Notes: generated from the letters alone by a model not told the origin. Shown: positions 39,349-48,152, counted from the first letter of the stretch. The stretch: DNA of 64,000 nt from Brevundimonas diminuta (GCF_022654015.1 NZ_CP073063.1:1612001-1676000); one strand, 5' to 3'. Numbers and translations: made by a program.

Positions 39349-40001
39349 GCGGCCTTCGGCGTGAGCACCGCCGTCGCACTGATCACAGCGCCCGAGACGT
39401 AGGCTGGTCCGCCAGTTCTAGCGACGCTGAGCGCGTAAGTGACGACTCCCGTCAACTCACCTTTTCCATCAATGATGATCGGCAGACTGTCTTCCGCCTG
39501 CCATGATCCATCGGGGTTTTGCAGACCCGCGCTGGAAACTGTGACGGGAACGGGAGAGCCGATTGGGCGTGTGGCGCCCGAGTTGGTTTCGGTCAGCGTG
39601 GCTGTCCCGGTCCATTCGGCGTTAGCGCTCAACGAGCCACCACTCAGAACACCAGACAGCGACAAAAGCATCTCTGTTGCGATATTCTGTGGCGACGACC
39701 CCGCCGAGGACCCGCCGGCGAGAGAGGTGAGGTCTATATAGCGCCCCCCGTTCGCCAGATCGGCACGCGCGTAGGCCTCATCCGATCGTTCCTGCGCAGC
39801 GGCGGCCGCCGCTTGGGCTTGCTGGATGAGCGCCAGTTGTTCCGCCAACTGTTTCAAAACACCATCTTGAGCGTTCTCCTGACGCTCGATCGCTTTCATC
39901 ACCGTGTCCCAGAAGCGCACGAAAGCGTTCGCCGCCTTGCCCGCCTTATCGGAGATCGTGTCCGCCGCCCGAATGCGCGGCAGCTTGAACCCGTCAGCCA
40001 C
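39345..40001 (-). CDS. Phage structural protein (fibre/stalk-like)
   Basis: 218 residues: an N-terminal helix (about 35-80) with Gln/Ala repeats likely coiled coil, then a Ser/Thr/Gly-rich beta region. Pattern typical of trimeric tail appendages. Overlaps the gp10-like gene end by 8 nt. Confidence 0.55.
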   Translation of the reverse strand: MADGFKLPRIRAADTISDKAGKAANAFVRFWDTVMKAIERQENAQDGVLKQLAEQLALIQQAQAAAAAAQERSDEAYARADLANGGRYIDLTSLAGGSSAGSSPQNIATEMLLSLSGVLSGGSLSANAEWTGTATLTETNSGATRPIGSPVPVTVSSAGLQNPDGSWQAEDSLPIIIDGKGELTGVVTYALSVARTGGPAYVSGAVISATAVLTPKAA

Positions 40002-41328
40002 GCGACCGGCCCCCGCCGGCCGGGTTCATCTCGACACCCGAGAACCGGATCTCAACCGGATCGGTCATGCGAAACTCAAAGACCCGGCCGGGCGCGTCGA
40101 TCATCCCCAGCCGGCGATAGCGAACGCGCTTGCGATACTGACCGCCGAACCCGGTCTGCGCTTCCTTCCAGTCGGACCACGTGCGCGACTGATCGTCTGA
40201 CCAGCGCATTTGCAGGATCGCCGGCTCGCTGCCGATCGGTGACGTGCCGGGCGAAAGTGTGACCTCGATGGCGTCGCACGCCCCCACGGTTTCGGTGGCC
40301 GCCACAGCGGTGAAGATGCGCTCGAAGGTCGCGCCGTTGTCGTCCGGTCGGTCCCGCAGCGTATGAATGGCGGTGCCGGCCGAGACGTATGTCCGTTTGC
40401 CGTCATAGATGCCGGAACGGACTGGCCAATCCAGTTGGTGCCACTGGCCCGTCGCCACGTCATAGCCGAGCACTTCGCTATCCAGGCGGATCACCCGGAA
40501 CGTGTGGCCCGAGAGCGCATACGAAAAGGCCTGGACGATGTCCGAGGCTTCAATCCGCTCCTCGATGCCGTGATCGGAAATCCGCTGCGGCACGCCGTCT
40601 ATGCGGTAGTCGATGTTGTCCTCACCCGTGAAAAACAGGGTATTGTCCAGCTTCGAGATGCTGTCGCGGTCCTTGCACCCGCGCGAGATCGCCAGGCCCT
40701 CGATGCGAACGGCTGGCTGATCGACATCGCCGGTGATGCCGAACGCCTCGATCGATGACGTGCCGAACACATAAAGGGCATCCGCCAAGGCGCGCACGGC
40801 GATGGCGGGGTCCGGCTCGCGTTCGGCCGAGAAGAAGTCCAAGGCGTTCCAGGTCGTATCGCCGGGAACGCGGAAATATACCGTTCCCGTGTCCTGACGC
40901 ACTGCGAACAGGAAGTTGTCGATGTCGCAGACCGAAATGACCGGCGCGCTATCGGGAAACGCTGTGGGGGTTAGGGTCGTGCCGTCGTACTGATAGACGA
41001 TGCCGCCCGAGGCGATCCACAGGCCATCGACCGTGTAAGCCCACTCGACAGAGAAGGTATCATCTTCGATTAATCCGACAAGGTCTTCCCCACGGAAAAG
41101 CTTGTTTCCAGCGACGGCGAACAGGTCACCGTTGAACACGCCGTCATCACGTCGAAGGCCCCGGATCGGCGCGCCAAGATCGTACTCAAGCTGGAGACCC
41201 GGGCGCGGCAACAGAACGGCGCCGGTTGTCGAGGTCGGGGCCTGCTCGTGATAGAGATTGACCAGCCGGACAGGCGGAAGCCGCCCATTCGCGCGGGAAT
41301 AGGCTGACAGGCCGAAAGGGAGCTGCAT
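39994..41328 (-). CDS. P22 gp10-like packaged-DNA stabilisation / tail protein
   Basis: 444 residues from ATG 41328 (TGATG overlap). Opens with QLPFGLSAYSRANGRLPPVRLVNLYHE, followed by beta-propeller-like repeats (GTTLTPTAFPD, VRALADALYVFGT) as in the P22 gp10 family that closes the portal after DNA packaging. A start 15 nt upstream is possible. Confidence 0.75.
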   Translation of the reverse strand: MQLPFGLSAYSRANGRLPPVRLVNLYHEQAPTSTTGAVLLPRPGLQLEYDLGAPIRGLRRDDGVFNGDLFAVAGNKLFRGEDLVGLIEDDTFSVEWAYTVDGLWIASGGIVYQYDGTTLTPTAFPDSAPVISVCDIDNFLFAVRQDTGTVYFRVPGDTTWNALDFFSAEREPDPAIAVRALADALYVFGTSSIEAFGITGDVDQPAVRIEGLAISRGCKDRDSISKLDNTLFFTGEDNIDYRIDGVPQRISDHGIEERIEASDIVQAFSYALSGHTFRVIRLDSEVLGYDVATGQWHQLDWPVRSGIYDGKRTYVSAGTAIHTLRDRPDDNGATFERIFTAVAATETVGACDAIEVTLSPGTSPIGSEPAILQMRWSDDQSRTWSDWKEAQTGFGGQYRKRVRYRRLGMIDAPGRVFEFRMTDPVEIRFSGVEMNPAGGGRSRG

Positions 41329-41894
41329 CAGACGTAATCGCAAGGCAGTTCGCGGCGGCAGTCGCGGTCGCGGTAGAGACGGCCCCGGATGGTGCGCTCG
41401 GAGCGCTGGGCCTCCAGCACGGTCTTGGCGCCGATCTCGCCGCCGAAGTCGTCAGCGATGGTGACGGCGAGCTGCGCGACAAAGCCGTTGTCGGTGTCGG
41501 CGCCGAAGGGGTTCAAATCGTCCAGCGTCAACGCGTCGGCGCGGCGCCATTCGGTCGAGAACAGGAACAGCCCGGCGTCAGCGCCATCCAGCACATGGAT
41601 GCGAGACAAGGGCGGCATATTCCGGCGCGTGACGCACCAGGTCTCGATTGTCGGCTTGACGATCGTGGGAGTGAAGACGCTGACGGTGATGCGGTCGCCG
41701 TCGCGGGCGGTGATCGTGGCGGAAGAGGCGGCGTAAACGTCGCGCCAGCGCGCGCCAGTCAGGCCGGGGTGTTCCAGAATTAGGGATTGCAGGCGGGCGA
41801 GGATGTCTCGCTCTTCATCTGCGGATGGTGTCTCGCCGGATGCAAGGATTTTGCCGCGGCGCATGGCGGCTGCGATGATCTCACGGATGGTCAT
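41328..41894 (-). CDS. P22 gp4-like head-completion / tail accessory protein
   Basis: 188 residues; N-terminal helices TIREIIAAAMRRGKILASGETPSADEERDILARLQSL fit the gp4 family of head-completion adaptors, and it immediately precedes the gp10-like gene as in P22-type clusters. Confidence 0.65.
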   Translation of the reverse strand: MTIREIIAAAMRRGKILASGETPSADEERDILARLQSLILEHPGLTGARWRDVYAASSATITARDGDRITVSVFTPTIVKPTIETWCVTRRNMPPLSRIHVLDGADAGLFLFSTEWRRADALTLDDLNPFGADTDNGFVAQLAVTIADDFGGEIGAKTVLEAQRSERTIRGRLYRDRDCRRELPCDYV

Positions 41895-41942
41895 GGTCGC
41901 CTCCGAAGAGACGCCCCCAGCCGAAGCCGGGGGCGGTCAGGA

Positions 41943-42329
41943 TCAGTCCTCGGAGCCTTCGGCGGCCTTGCGAGCCGCTTCCGCTTCGTCTTCCAGGCGC
42001 TTGGCCTCGGCCTTTTCGGCCGCGTCCAGCTTACCGCGCAGGGTCTTGAGCGAGGCGCGACCGTCAACGGTCACATCCAGCTCGGCGAGGCGAGCGCGGA
42101 TCTTGTCCGCCTCCGCTTCGTCTTCCTTGGCCTTGCACAGTTCCTCATCGGTCAGGGCGTCGTCGGCGCCCTTGATCTCGATGTAGGGGTTGCCCTCAGC
42201 TTTGCGCAGCTGATCGGGCGTGAGCGTCACGTCGGTGAACTCGCGGCCGATCTCGTTGCCGAAGAAGTTGAGGGTGTCGAAGTGGCCCAGCTCGGAGGCT
42301 GGGCCAATCACGCGGGCTTGGGTGGTCAT
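41943..42329 (-). CDS. Phage head-region hypothetical protein
   Basis: 128 residues; an N-terminal beta part (GHFDTLNFFGNEIGREFTDVTL) and a highly charged Glu/Lys/Ala coiled-coil C-terminus. Located between head and tail-adaptor genes. No family recognised. Confidence 0.6.
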   Translation of the reverse strand: MTTQARVIGPASELGHFDTLNFFGNEIGREFTDVTLTPDQLRKAEGNPYIEIKGADDALTDEELCKAKEDEAEADKIRARLAELDVTVDGRASLKTLRGKLDAAEKAEAKRLEDEAEAARKAAEGSED

Positions 42330-42342
42330 TTTCAGGCCTCCC

Positions 42343-42747
42343 TTACTGGCTGACGTATTCGACGGAATAGACGATGGTCCCGTTCACCGCCGCCGTCGCC
42401 GTGGCGATGCGGACGCTGATCAGGGTCTCGGCCGGGTACTGATAGCCGAAGCCGGTCGTCGCGATGCCCGATACGGGCGCCGTGGCGGCGGCGGTGGCGG
42501 CCAGCAGGCGATCGGTGTCGCCGGCGTCACCCACTTCGACCGTCACGCCCGTTGGGGCGGAAACGGTGACGCGGGCGATCTCAGCACCCTTCGGAACCAC
42601 AATGGTCCCGAAGAGCGCGCCAACCGTCTGCTGACCAGCGGTGACCGGGATGCGGCCGCCGGCGTAGGTCAGCTGGTTGGAGTCGGTCGAGGTCTTGGCA
42701 GGCGCGCTGCCAGAACCCACGGCCTGGGTGGGGAAAGCTTTCGCCAT
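42343..42747 (-). CDS. Possible head decoration protein
   Basis: 134 residues, beta-rich with Thr/Ala/Val composition and no charged helices, immediately downstream of the capsid gene fragment. Position and composition suggest a capsid-decorating or fibre protein; unproven. Confidence 0.5.
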   Translation of the reverse strand: MAKAFPTQAVGSGSAPAKTSTDSNQLTYAGGRIPVTAGQQTVGALFGTIVVPKGAEIARVTVSAPTGVTVEVGDAGDTDRLLAATAAATAPVSGIATTGFGYQYPAETLISVRIATATAAVNGTIVYSVEYVSQ

Positions 42748-42759
42748 GGTGCGTGCTCC

Positions 42760-43260
42760 TTAGTACGCGGCGAACACGGTCACGATGCCGTGCTGCGTGC
42801 CCGGGCCAACGGCGCCCGTCTCCTTGAAGAACGTCTTGTCGATGGAGCGCAGCTCCTCGGTGCCGACGCCCTTGATGAACTGGTAGTCGTCGTCCTTGCG
42901 TTCCGTGGACTTGGGATCCTGACCCCAAGCGACCACGAGGGCCTGAGCCCCGCAGAGATAGCCGGCCGCCACGTTCGCACCCGCCGTGCCGACCGCGCCC
43001 AGGACAGGCAGATCGGTGATTTCGCGGATGATGACGCCGTCCCAGATCAGGTCGCCGCCCTGGAAGTAGGGGTTGGACTCGACGCTGCGATCGATGCTGT
43101 CCTTGTTGAACGCCTTGATGTCCGGATCGGCCTTGATCTTATTGAAGGCCTGCGTCGGGACGAACAGGACGAACCACTCGCGGCCGTCACGGTCGGAGCG
43201 ATAGGGACGGATCGCACGGCGTCCGGTGACCCGATCGCGCTTGCGGGCCATGTCGTCCGC
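42760..43260 (-). pseudogene. Major capsid protein, C-terminal part only (N4-gp56/DUF4043 type)
   Basis: About 165 residues match the C-terminal portion of this capsid family: ARKRDRVTGRRAIRPYR, WFVLFVPTQAF, NPYFQGGDLIWDGVIIREI and the end GIVTVFAAY. The N-terminal half is absent. The frame runs straight into the antisense of an excisionase gene at about 43255. The rearrangement removed the rest of the capsid gene and everything upstream of it. Confidence 0.8.
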
Positions 43261-43483
43261 CACGGTTCGCAACCTGGTCAACCGCGGCGAGCTGCGGGCC
43301 TTCCGCATCGGCCGTCAAATACGCATCCGGCCTGAGGCCGCTTCAGAATATGAGGATCGTCAGTGTCAGAGTGGAGGCTCAAGCTCTATCGAGGCAAATA
43401 CGCCGCCGTCCGCAGCGTCGGAGGGCAGACCGAGCGCTTCTCACTCCGCACGGCCGATCTATCAGAGGCGAAACGGCGGCTAG
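43250..43483 (+). pseudogene. Excisionase-like HTH protein, 5' truncated
   Basis: The retained region ATVRNLVNRGELRAFRIGRQIRIRPEA is the second half of a MerR-like winged-helix excisionase. Its usual N-terminal helix is missing, replaced by an ATG inside the antisense of the capsid fragment. It overlaps the integrase start by 121 nt. Probably inactive for excision. Confidence 0.7.
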
Positions 43484-44331
43484 CCGACCATTCCACTCAG
43501 CCGACCGGCGAGACCGTTGGCGAGATCGTGGAGGCCTACCTCGACGACAAGGACAAGACGGCGATCCGGGCGGTCGATCTGCGCGGATCCTGGAAGCAGG
43601 CCAAAGGGACGTTCGCGCACCTGCGGCCCGACCAGGTCACGCGCGATGTGTGCCGAGCCTACCGCGACATGAGATACGCGGCCGGTCGTAAGCCGGCGAC
43701 GGTGCGCAAGGAACTGGAGGTCGTCAGGGCTGGACTGAACTTCTTTAAGAAGGGCGCGGCCGCCGTATTCGAGCTTCCGCCACAGCCGCCTGCAAAGGAC
43801 CGCTTTCTGGATAAGGAAGAGGCAAGGGCTCTGCTCAGAGCGGCGCGCCGCTTTTCGCATGTCCGCGCCTTCATTGCCCTGTCACTGGCGACCGGAGCGC
43901 GTCAGAGCGCCTTGCTGGAACTGACATGGGATCGGGTCGATTTTCGGCGGCGTACGATCTCGTTGGCGCTGAACGATGCCCAGGATGAGCAGCGGAAGAA
44001 GCGTGCGACCGTGCCAATGACCGGGCGCGCCTATCGCTATCTCCGTGTCCTGCACGCCGGCCGAACCTGTAACCACGTCATTGAGTGGGGCGGCCATAGG
44101 GTGCTGTCGATCAAGAAAGGATTCGCTGCTGCGGCTAAGCGCGCGAACTTGGATGGGATCACGCCGCACATCCTGCGCCATACCGCCGCGTCGTGGATGG
44201 CCGAGGCCGACGTACCCATGTTCGACATAAGCCGATACCTCGGCCACTCCGACACCAGGGTCACAGAGAGGCGATACGCCAAGCTGTCACCGACCCACCT
44301 TCGCCGGGCCGCAAAAGCCCTCGACTGGTAG
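43363..44331 (+). CDS. int: Tyrosine integrase
   Basis: 322 residues, GTG start. Core-binding domain at about 50-135; catalytic residues R180 (ATGARQSALLELTW), a Lys near 214, H269 and R272 (PHILRHTAASW), H295 (LGHS) and Y305 (RRYAKLS). An arm-binding-like N-terminus is present. Lies 118 nt from attR, as expected for the integrase of this element. Confidence 0.93.
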   Translation: MSEWRLKLYRGKYAAVRSVGGQTERFSLRTADLSEAKRRLADHSTQPTGETVGEIVEAYLDDKDKTAIRAVDLRGSWKQAKGTFAHLRPDQVTRDVCRAYRDMRYAAGRKPATVRKELEVVRAGLNFFKKGAAAVFELPPQPPAKDRFLDKEEARALLRAARRFSHVRAFIALSLATGARQSALLELTWDRVDFRRRTISLALNDAQDEQRKKRATVPMTGRAYRYLRVLHAGRTCNHVIEWGGHRVLSIKKGFAAAAKRANLDGITPHILRHTAASWMAEADVPMFDISRYLGHSDTRVTERRYAKLSPTHLRRAAKALDW

Positions 44332-44371
44332 TTATTTGCTCTCTGGTTCCGCTGAACCGTGATAGCGTGAT

Positions 44372-44386
44372 GTTCTTGTCCTGTTC
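44372..44386 (+). promoter_or_regulatory. SOS (LexA) box at the right end of the prophage
   Basis: Perfect GTTC-N7-GTTC facing attR, 27 nt before a GTG (44413) with GGAG upstream. No full gene follows in the integrated state. On the circular form it would face attP and the GIY-YIG frame. Confidence 0.7.
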
Positions 44387-44449
44387 ATGGTTAGATTGCG
44401 GAGAATGATCCAGTGACAGCCAATGATCTCGCCTTTTGCGGGGTCGCCA

Positions 44450-44500
44450 ACCTCGTTCACACCGAGGGGGTCACAGGTTCAATCCCTGTCGCGTCCACCA
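44450..44500 (+). pseudogene. attR core plus tRNA-Val(CAC) 3' half
   Basis: Core ACCTCGTTCACAC at 44450-44462 matches attL. Then comes CGAGG, the variable loop GGGTC, T arm ACAGG-TTCAATC-CCTGT, acceptor CGCGTCC and ACCA to 44500. This completes the half gene at 28367-28403. Confidence 0.92.
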
Positions 44501-44513
44501 TCTCCACTTCGAT

Positions 44514-45452
44514 CTAATCCCGGCCTTGCGTGCCCCAGTCCTTGGGCCACGCGCCCGTGACGGAACGGTAGGCGAGGGCCAATGCACCGATCAGGCCGGC
44601 GGCCACGCCCGCGCTCGGCGCTGCGATGTAGGTTTTCATATCCAGACCCCGCAGGCTCGCGTCATAGCCGCCGAGTTGTCTCACCAGCGCCTGTCTGACC
44701 AGATCGTACATGTGCGGCTGCATCACGCCGCCGCCGATGATGATTCGTTCTGGCCGCAGCGTGTAGGTCAGGTTGGTGCACAGACCGGCGATATAATCCG
44801 CCGCCATCGGCCAAGCCGGATGATCGTGAGAAAACGTCTCGGCGGCCGCGCCCCAGCGCGCCTTCAGCGCCGGCCCGCTCGCCAGGCCTTCCAGGCAGTC
44901 GCCATGGAAGGGACAGACGCCCGAGAACGTCTCGTCGCCCTTGGCGCGGGGCAGCCGGATATGACCGGCTTCGGGATGGTTCGCCCCGCCATGCGGCGCG
45001 CCGTCGATCATCACCCCGACCCCCACGCCCGTGCCGACCGTGACGTAGCAGAAGCTCTCCAGTCCTTGGCCGCTGCCGAACAGGCGTTCGCCGACAGCCG
45101 CGCCGTTCACATCGGTGTCCAGCGTCATTGGAACATCGAGGCGGCGGCGCAGGCGGGCCAACAGGTTGACGTCGCTCCAGCCGGGCTTGGGCGTGCTGGT
45201 GATGGCGCCGAAATCCGGCGCGTCGGGCTTCAACGACAGGGGGCCGAAACTGACGATCGCCAGCGCAGAAAGCCGGCCGTGTTTCGACTGTGCGTCGACG
45301 AAGAAGGCCGCAACCGCATCCAGCGTCTCGTCGGGCGACGTCGTCGGGATACGGATCTGGTCGATGATCACGCCGTCGGCGGCGGCGACGCCGCAGATAA
45401 ACTTGGTGCCGCCGGCTTCGACACCGGCGAGGAGGATGGATTGGGTCGACAT
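44514..45452 (-). CDS. ROK-family sugar kinase (fructokinase-like)
   Basis: 312 residues. ATP-binding GVEAGGTKF at the N-terminus, TDVNGAA with the catalytic-type Asp, VGTGVGVGV, and the zinc-binding ROK segment HPEAGHIRL-CPFHGDCLEG. The pattern fits fructokinases/mannokinases of the ROK family; substrate not proven. It is the first host gene after the prophage. Confidence 0.88.
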   Translation of the reverse strand: MSTQSILLAGVEAGGTKFICGVAAADGVIIDQIRIPTTSPDETLDAVAAFFVDAQSKHGRLSALAIVSFGPLSLKPDAPDFGAITSTPKPGWSDVNLLARLRRRLDVPMTLDTDVNGAAVGERLFGSGQGLESFCYVTVGTGVGVGVMIDGAPHGGANHPEAGHIRLPRAKGDETFSGVCPFHGDCLEGLASGPALKARWGAAAETFSHDHPAWPMAADYIAGLCTNLTYTLRPERIIIGGGVMQPHMYDLVRQALVRQLGGYDASLRGLDMKTYIAAPSAGVAAGLIGALALAYRSVTGAWPKDWGTQGRD

Positions 45453-45524
45453 GGGCGCCTGCCTTTCGGGTGCGACGAAGGTTCGCGGGACTGAACATCG
45501 AATAGGGCCAAGCGTTTAGAGCCC

Positions 45525-45602
45525 ATGACCCTTCTAGCCCGCCTGTTCATCGCCTTCGACGCCGCCGCCAAGATTCTGACGCGCAAGGAGAGGCTGCTGT
45601 GA
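45525..45602 (+). CDS. Possible 25-residue small protein
   Basis: ATG at 45525 opens a frame MTLLARLFIAFDAAAKILTR + 5 residues, an amphipathic helix with a basic end. No recognised homologue and no strong ribosome site. A hairpin (TGCAGGG/CCCTGCA, 45611-45652) follows. Confidence 0.25.
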   Translation: MTLLARLFIAFDAAAKILTRKERLL

Positions 45603-45695
45603 GCCGCTTTTGCAGGGTACTGGATTTGGCGATTGCGTCCGGCTCCCTGCATCGCCACCTTCACCGCCAGAACACGAGATGAGACGAGGACGCCG

Positions 45696-45836
45696 ATGGC
45701 TCGCAAACCCAACTATAGCTTCGAGCGCCAGGAACGCGAGCGCGCCGCAGCGCTGAAGGCGGCCGAAAAGGCGGCGGCGAAGGCTGAACGCAAGGCTGAA
45801 GCTGCGGCGGAAAAGTCGCCTTCTTCGGAAGACTGA
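45696..45836 (+). CDS. Small Lys/Ala-rich protein
   Basis: 46 residues from ATG 45696 with ACGAGGA upstream: MARKPNYSFERQERERAAAL, then Ala/Lys/Glu repeats. Small proteins with this start recur in alphaproteobacteria, without a known role. Its 5' leader contains the hairpin at 45611-45652. Confidence 0.65.
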   Translation: MARKPNYSFERQERERAAALKAAEKAAAKAERKAEAAAEKSPSSED

Positions 45837-45902
45837 CATTTCGCGGCAAAATCCGCCTGGCTTTTCGTTGTTTGAATAGGCGCGAAGTCCTATTCTTGCG
45901 CG

Positions 45903-47273
45903 ATGACACGCTGGACCCCCGAAAGCTGGAGAACCAAGACCGCCCTGCATATGCCGGCGGACTATCCGGATCCAACCGCCCTCGCGCGGGTGGAAGACGA
46001 GCTGCGCGCCTTGCCGCCGCTGGTCTTCGCCGGCGAAGCGCGGCGCCTGACGTCGAAGCTGGCGCAGGTGGAGCGGGGTGACGCCTTCCTGCTTCAGGGC
46101 GGCGACTGCGCCGAGAGCTTCAAGGAGTTCTCGACCGACAATATCCGCGACACCTTCCGCCTGATCCTTCAGATGGCGGTCGTCCTGACCTTCGCCGGAC
46201 GTAAGCCGGTGGTGAAGGTGGGGCGGATCGCGGGCCAGTTCGCCAAGCCTCGCTCGTCGCCGCTGGAGGAGATCGACGGCGTCGAACTGCCCAGCTATCG
46301 CGGCGACATCATCAACGGCATGGGCTTCACGCCGGAAGAGCGTGCACCCGATCCGCAGCGTCTGATCCGCGCCTATAACCAGTCGGCCTCGACGCTGAAC
46401 CTGCTGCGGGCCTTCGCCGGCGGCGGCTATGCCGATCTGTACAATATCCATCGCTGGACCCTGGGCTTTGCCGGCGACAACGCCGCCGGCGCCCAGTACC
46501 GCGAGCTGGCCGACAAGATCACCGAGGCCCTAGCCTTCATGGAGGCGGTCGGCGTCACGCCCGAGACGCATCCGGACCTCAGCCGGGTCGAGGTCTTCAC
46601 CAGCCACGAGGCCCTGCTGCTGAACGTCGAAAGCGCCCTGACGCGTCTGGACGGCGGTTCCGGCGAATGGTTCGACACCTCGGCCCACATGCTGTGGATC
46701 GGCGAGCGCACGCGTCAGCTGGACGGCGCCCACGTCGAGTTCATGAAGGGGATCAAGAACCCCATCGGCGTGAAGTGCGGGCCGACCATGACCGCCGACG
46801 ACCTGCTGCCCCTGATCGACGCCTTGAACCCGGACAATGTCTCCGGTCGTCTCACGCTGATCGGACGCTTCGGTCACGACAAGGTGGGCGAGCGCCTGCC
46901 CAAGCTGATGCGCGAAGTGAAGGCCTCGGGCCGCAAGGTCATCTGGTCCATCGACCCGATGCACGGCAATACGCTGAAGGCCGGCAACGGCTACAAGACC
47001 CGGCCGTTCGACCGTATCCTCGGCGAAGTCCGGACCTTCATCGATGTGGCCGAGGCGGAAGGCGTCCACCCCGGCGGCGTCCATCTGGAAATGACCGGCC
47101 AGAACGTCACCGAATGCATCGGCGGCGCCCAGGCGGTGACCGAGGACGACTTGTCCAACCGCTATCACACCCACTGCGACCCGCGCCTGAACGCCGATCA
47201 GGCGCTGGAGCTGGCCTTCCTGGTGGCTGAGCGGCTGAAGGCCGGACGGGTGGCGCAGTCGGTGGCGGCCTAG
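45903..47273 (+). CDS. aroG: Class II DAHP synthase
   Basis: 456 residues, the plant/mycobacterial-type 3-deoxy-D-arabino-heptulosonate-7-phosphate synthase, first step of the shikimate pathway (PEP + erythrose-4-P). Signatures: [48 protein letters not shown] and [15 protein letters not shown]. The N-terminus begins WTPESWRTK as usual. First gene of an aromatic amino acid cluster. Confidence 0.95.
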   Translation: MTRWTPESWRTKTALHMPADYPDPTALARVEDELRALPPLVFAGEARRLTSKLAQVERGDAFLLQGGDCAESFKEFSTDNIRDTFRLILQMAVVLTFAGRKPVVKVGRIAGQFAKPRSSPLEEIDGVELPSYRGDIINGMGFTPEERAPDPQRLIRAYNQSASTLNLLRAFAGGGYADLYNIHRWTLGFAGDNAAGAQYRELADKITEALAFMEAVGVTPETHPDLSRVEVFTSHEALLLNVESALTRLDGGSGEWFDTSAHMLWIGERTRQLDGAHVEFMKGIKNPIGVKCGPTMTADDLLPLIDALNPDNVSGRLTLIGRFGHDKVGERLPKLMREVKASGRKVIWSIDPMHGNTLKAGNGYKTRPFDRILGEVRTFIDVAEAEGVHPGGVHLEMTGQNVTECIGGAQAVTEDDLSNRYHTHCDPRLNADQALELAFLVAERLKAGRVAQSVAA

Positions 47274-47363
47274 CTTTCGTCAGCGCCCCAAATGCGGGCC
47301 GATCCGGTCATGGTGACGCCACCGGGGCAGCGCCAGATCGATCCGAGACCGAGGGAGTGATCG

Positions 47364-47939
47364 ATGCAAGTAGCGACTCCAAGTGAGGAGAAGCCTGGAC
47401 GGGTCGCCTATCAGGGCGCGCCCGGATCGTTCAGCCATGAGGCTTGTCTGGCCCTGCGTCCGTGGGACGAGGCTGTGGCGTTCGAAACCTTCGCCCAGGC
47501 CCTGGATGCGCTGCGCGCCGGCGACTGCGGGTGCGCCCTGATCCCTGTCGAGAACTCGACCATCGGCGTGGTCGAGCCGGCGGCGACGCTGGTCGGTGCG
47601 CTTGGCGTGGAGCCGGTCGCTCAGGTCTGGCGGCCGATCCGTCATGCGCTGATGGCGATCGACGGCGCGCGTCTGTCCGATATCCGAACGGTGGAAAGCC
47701 ACCCGATCGCCTTGGCTCAGTGCAAGGACACGCTGGCTGGTTTGAATGTCGAGGTTGTCGAGCATTTCGATACCGCAGGCGCGGCGCGCGATGTCGCTAA
47801 AGCGGGTGATCCCACACGGGCGGCCATCGCCCCGGTCGGCGCCGCCGAGGTGTACGGCCTGTCGATCCTGCGCAACGACTTGCAGGATTCCGGCGATAAT
47901 CAGACGCGTTTTGTCCTGTTGAGCTTCCCTGAGGGTTGA
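47364..47939 (+). CDS. pheA: Prephenate dehydratase without ACT domain
   Basis: 191 residues, covering only the catalytic domain: YQGAPGSFSHEA at the start, PVENSTIG (61-68), ESHPIALAQC and the active-site T181-R182-F183. It converts prephenate to phenylpyruvate. Family enzymes usually add a roughly 80-residue Phe-binding ACT domain, absent here because the stop falls right after the TRF strand. Confidence 0.9.
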   Translation: MQVATPSEEKPGRVAYQGAPGSFSHEACLALRPWDEAVAFETFAQALDALRAGDCGCALIPVENSTIGVVEPAATLVGALGVEPVAQVWRPIRHALMAIDGARLSDIRTVESHPIALAQCKDTLAGLNVEVVEHFDTAGAARDVAKAGDPTRAAIAPVGAAEVYGLSILRNDLQDSGDNQTRFVLLSFPEG

Positions 47940-48010
47940 CGGCGCACGGTCTTTGCGTCCTTAAGACACCCACGGGTCGCAACACGATCCGCATAACCCG
48001 GAACCGGACC

Positions 48011-48112
48011 ATGTCCCGCCTGCGCGCTCTTTCTGTTTCTTTCGACCGTTCGCGCGCGGTTTCCGGCCTCTATTTCGGCTACGGCTTTTACGGCTTTCGA
48101 TACGCCGGCTGA
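48011..48112 (+). promoter_or_regulatory. Phe/Tyr-rich leader peptide (attenuator) upstream of chorismate mutase
   Basis: 33-codon ORF from ATG 48011 whose second half, GLYFGYGFYGFRYAG, has seven Phe/Tyr in eleven positions (four Tyr, three Phe, with one more Phe earlier). It lies 109 nt before the chorismate mutase start. A hairpin (48153-48171) and an alternative CGCCGG/CCGGCG pairing (48103, 48146) follow. The arrangement is that of amino acid attenuators, sensing Phe-tRNA and Tyr-tRNA charging. Confidence 0.75.
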
Positions 48113-48152
48113 GGCGTCGGGCGCACTTCGTCCCTGACTGCTTCACCGGCGA

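Noticed and set aside
28367..44500. Trans-spliced or permuted functional split tRNA
   Set aside because: The 16-kb separation by phage genes and the 13-nt att duplication explain the split; no intron or splicing elements are seen.
44413..44518. Short gene from GTG 44413 running into the tRNA half
   Set aside because: In the integrated state it merely reads into the host tRNA remnant; treated as the displaced start of the GIY-YIG frame.
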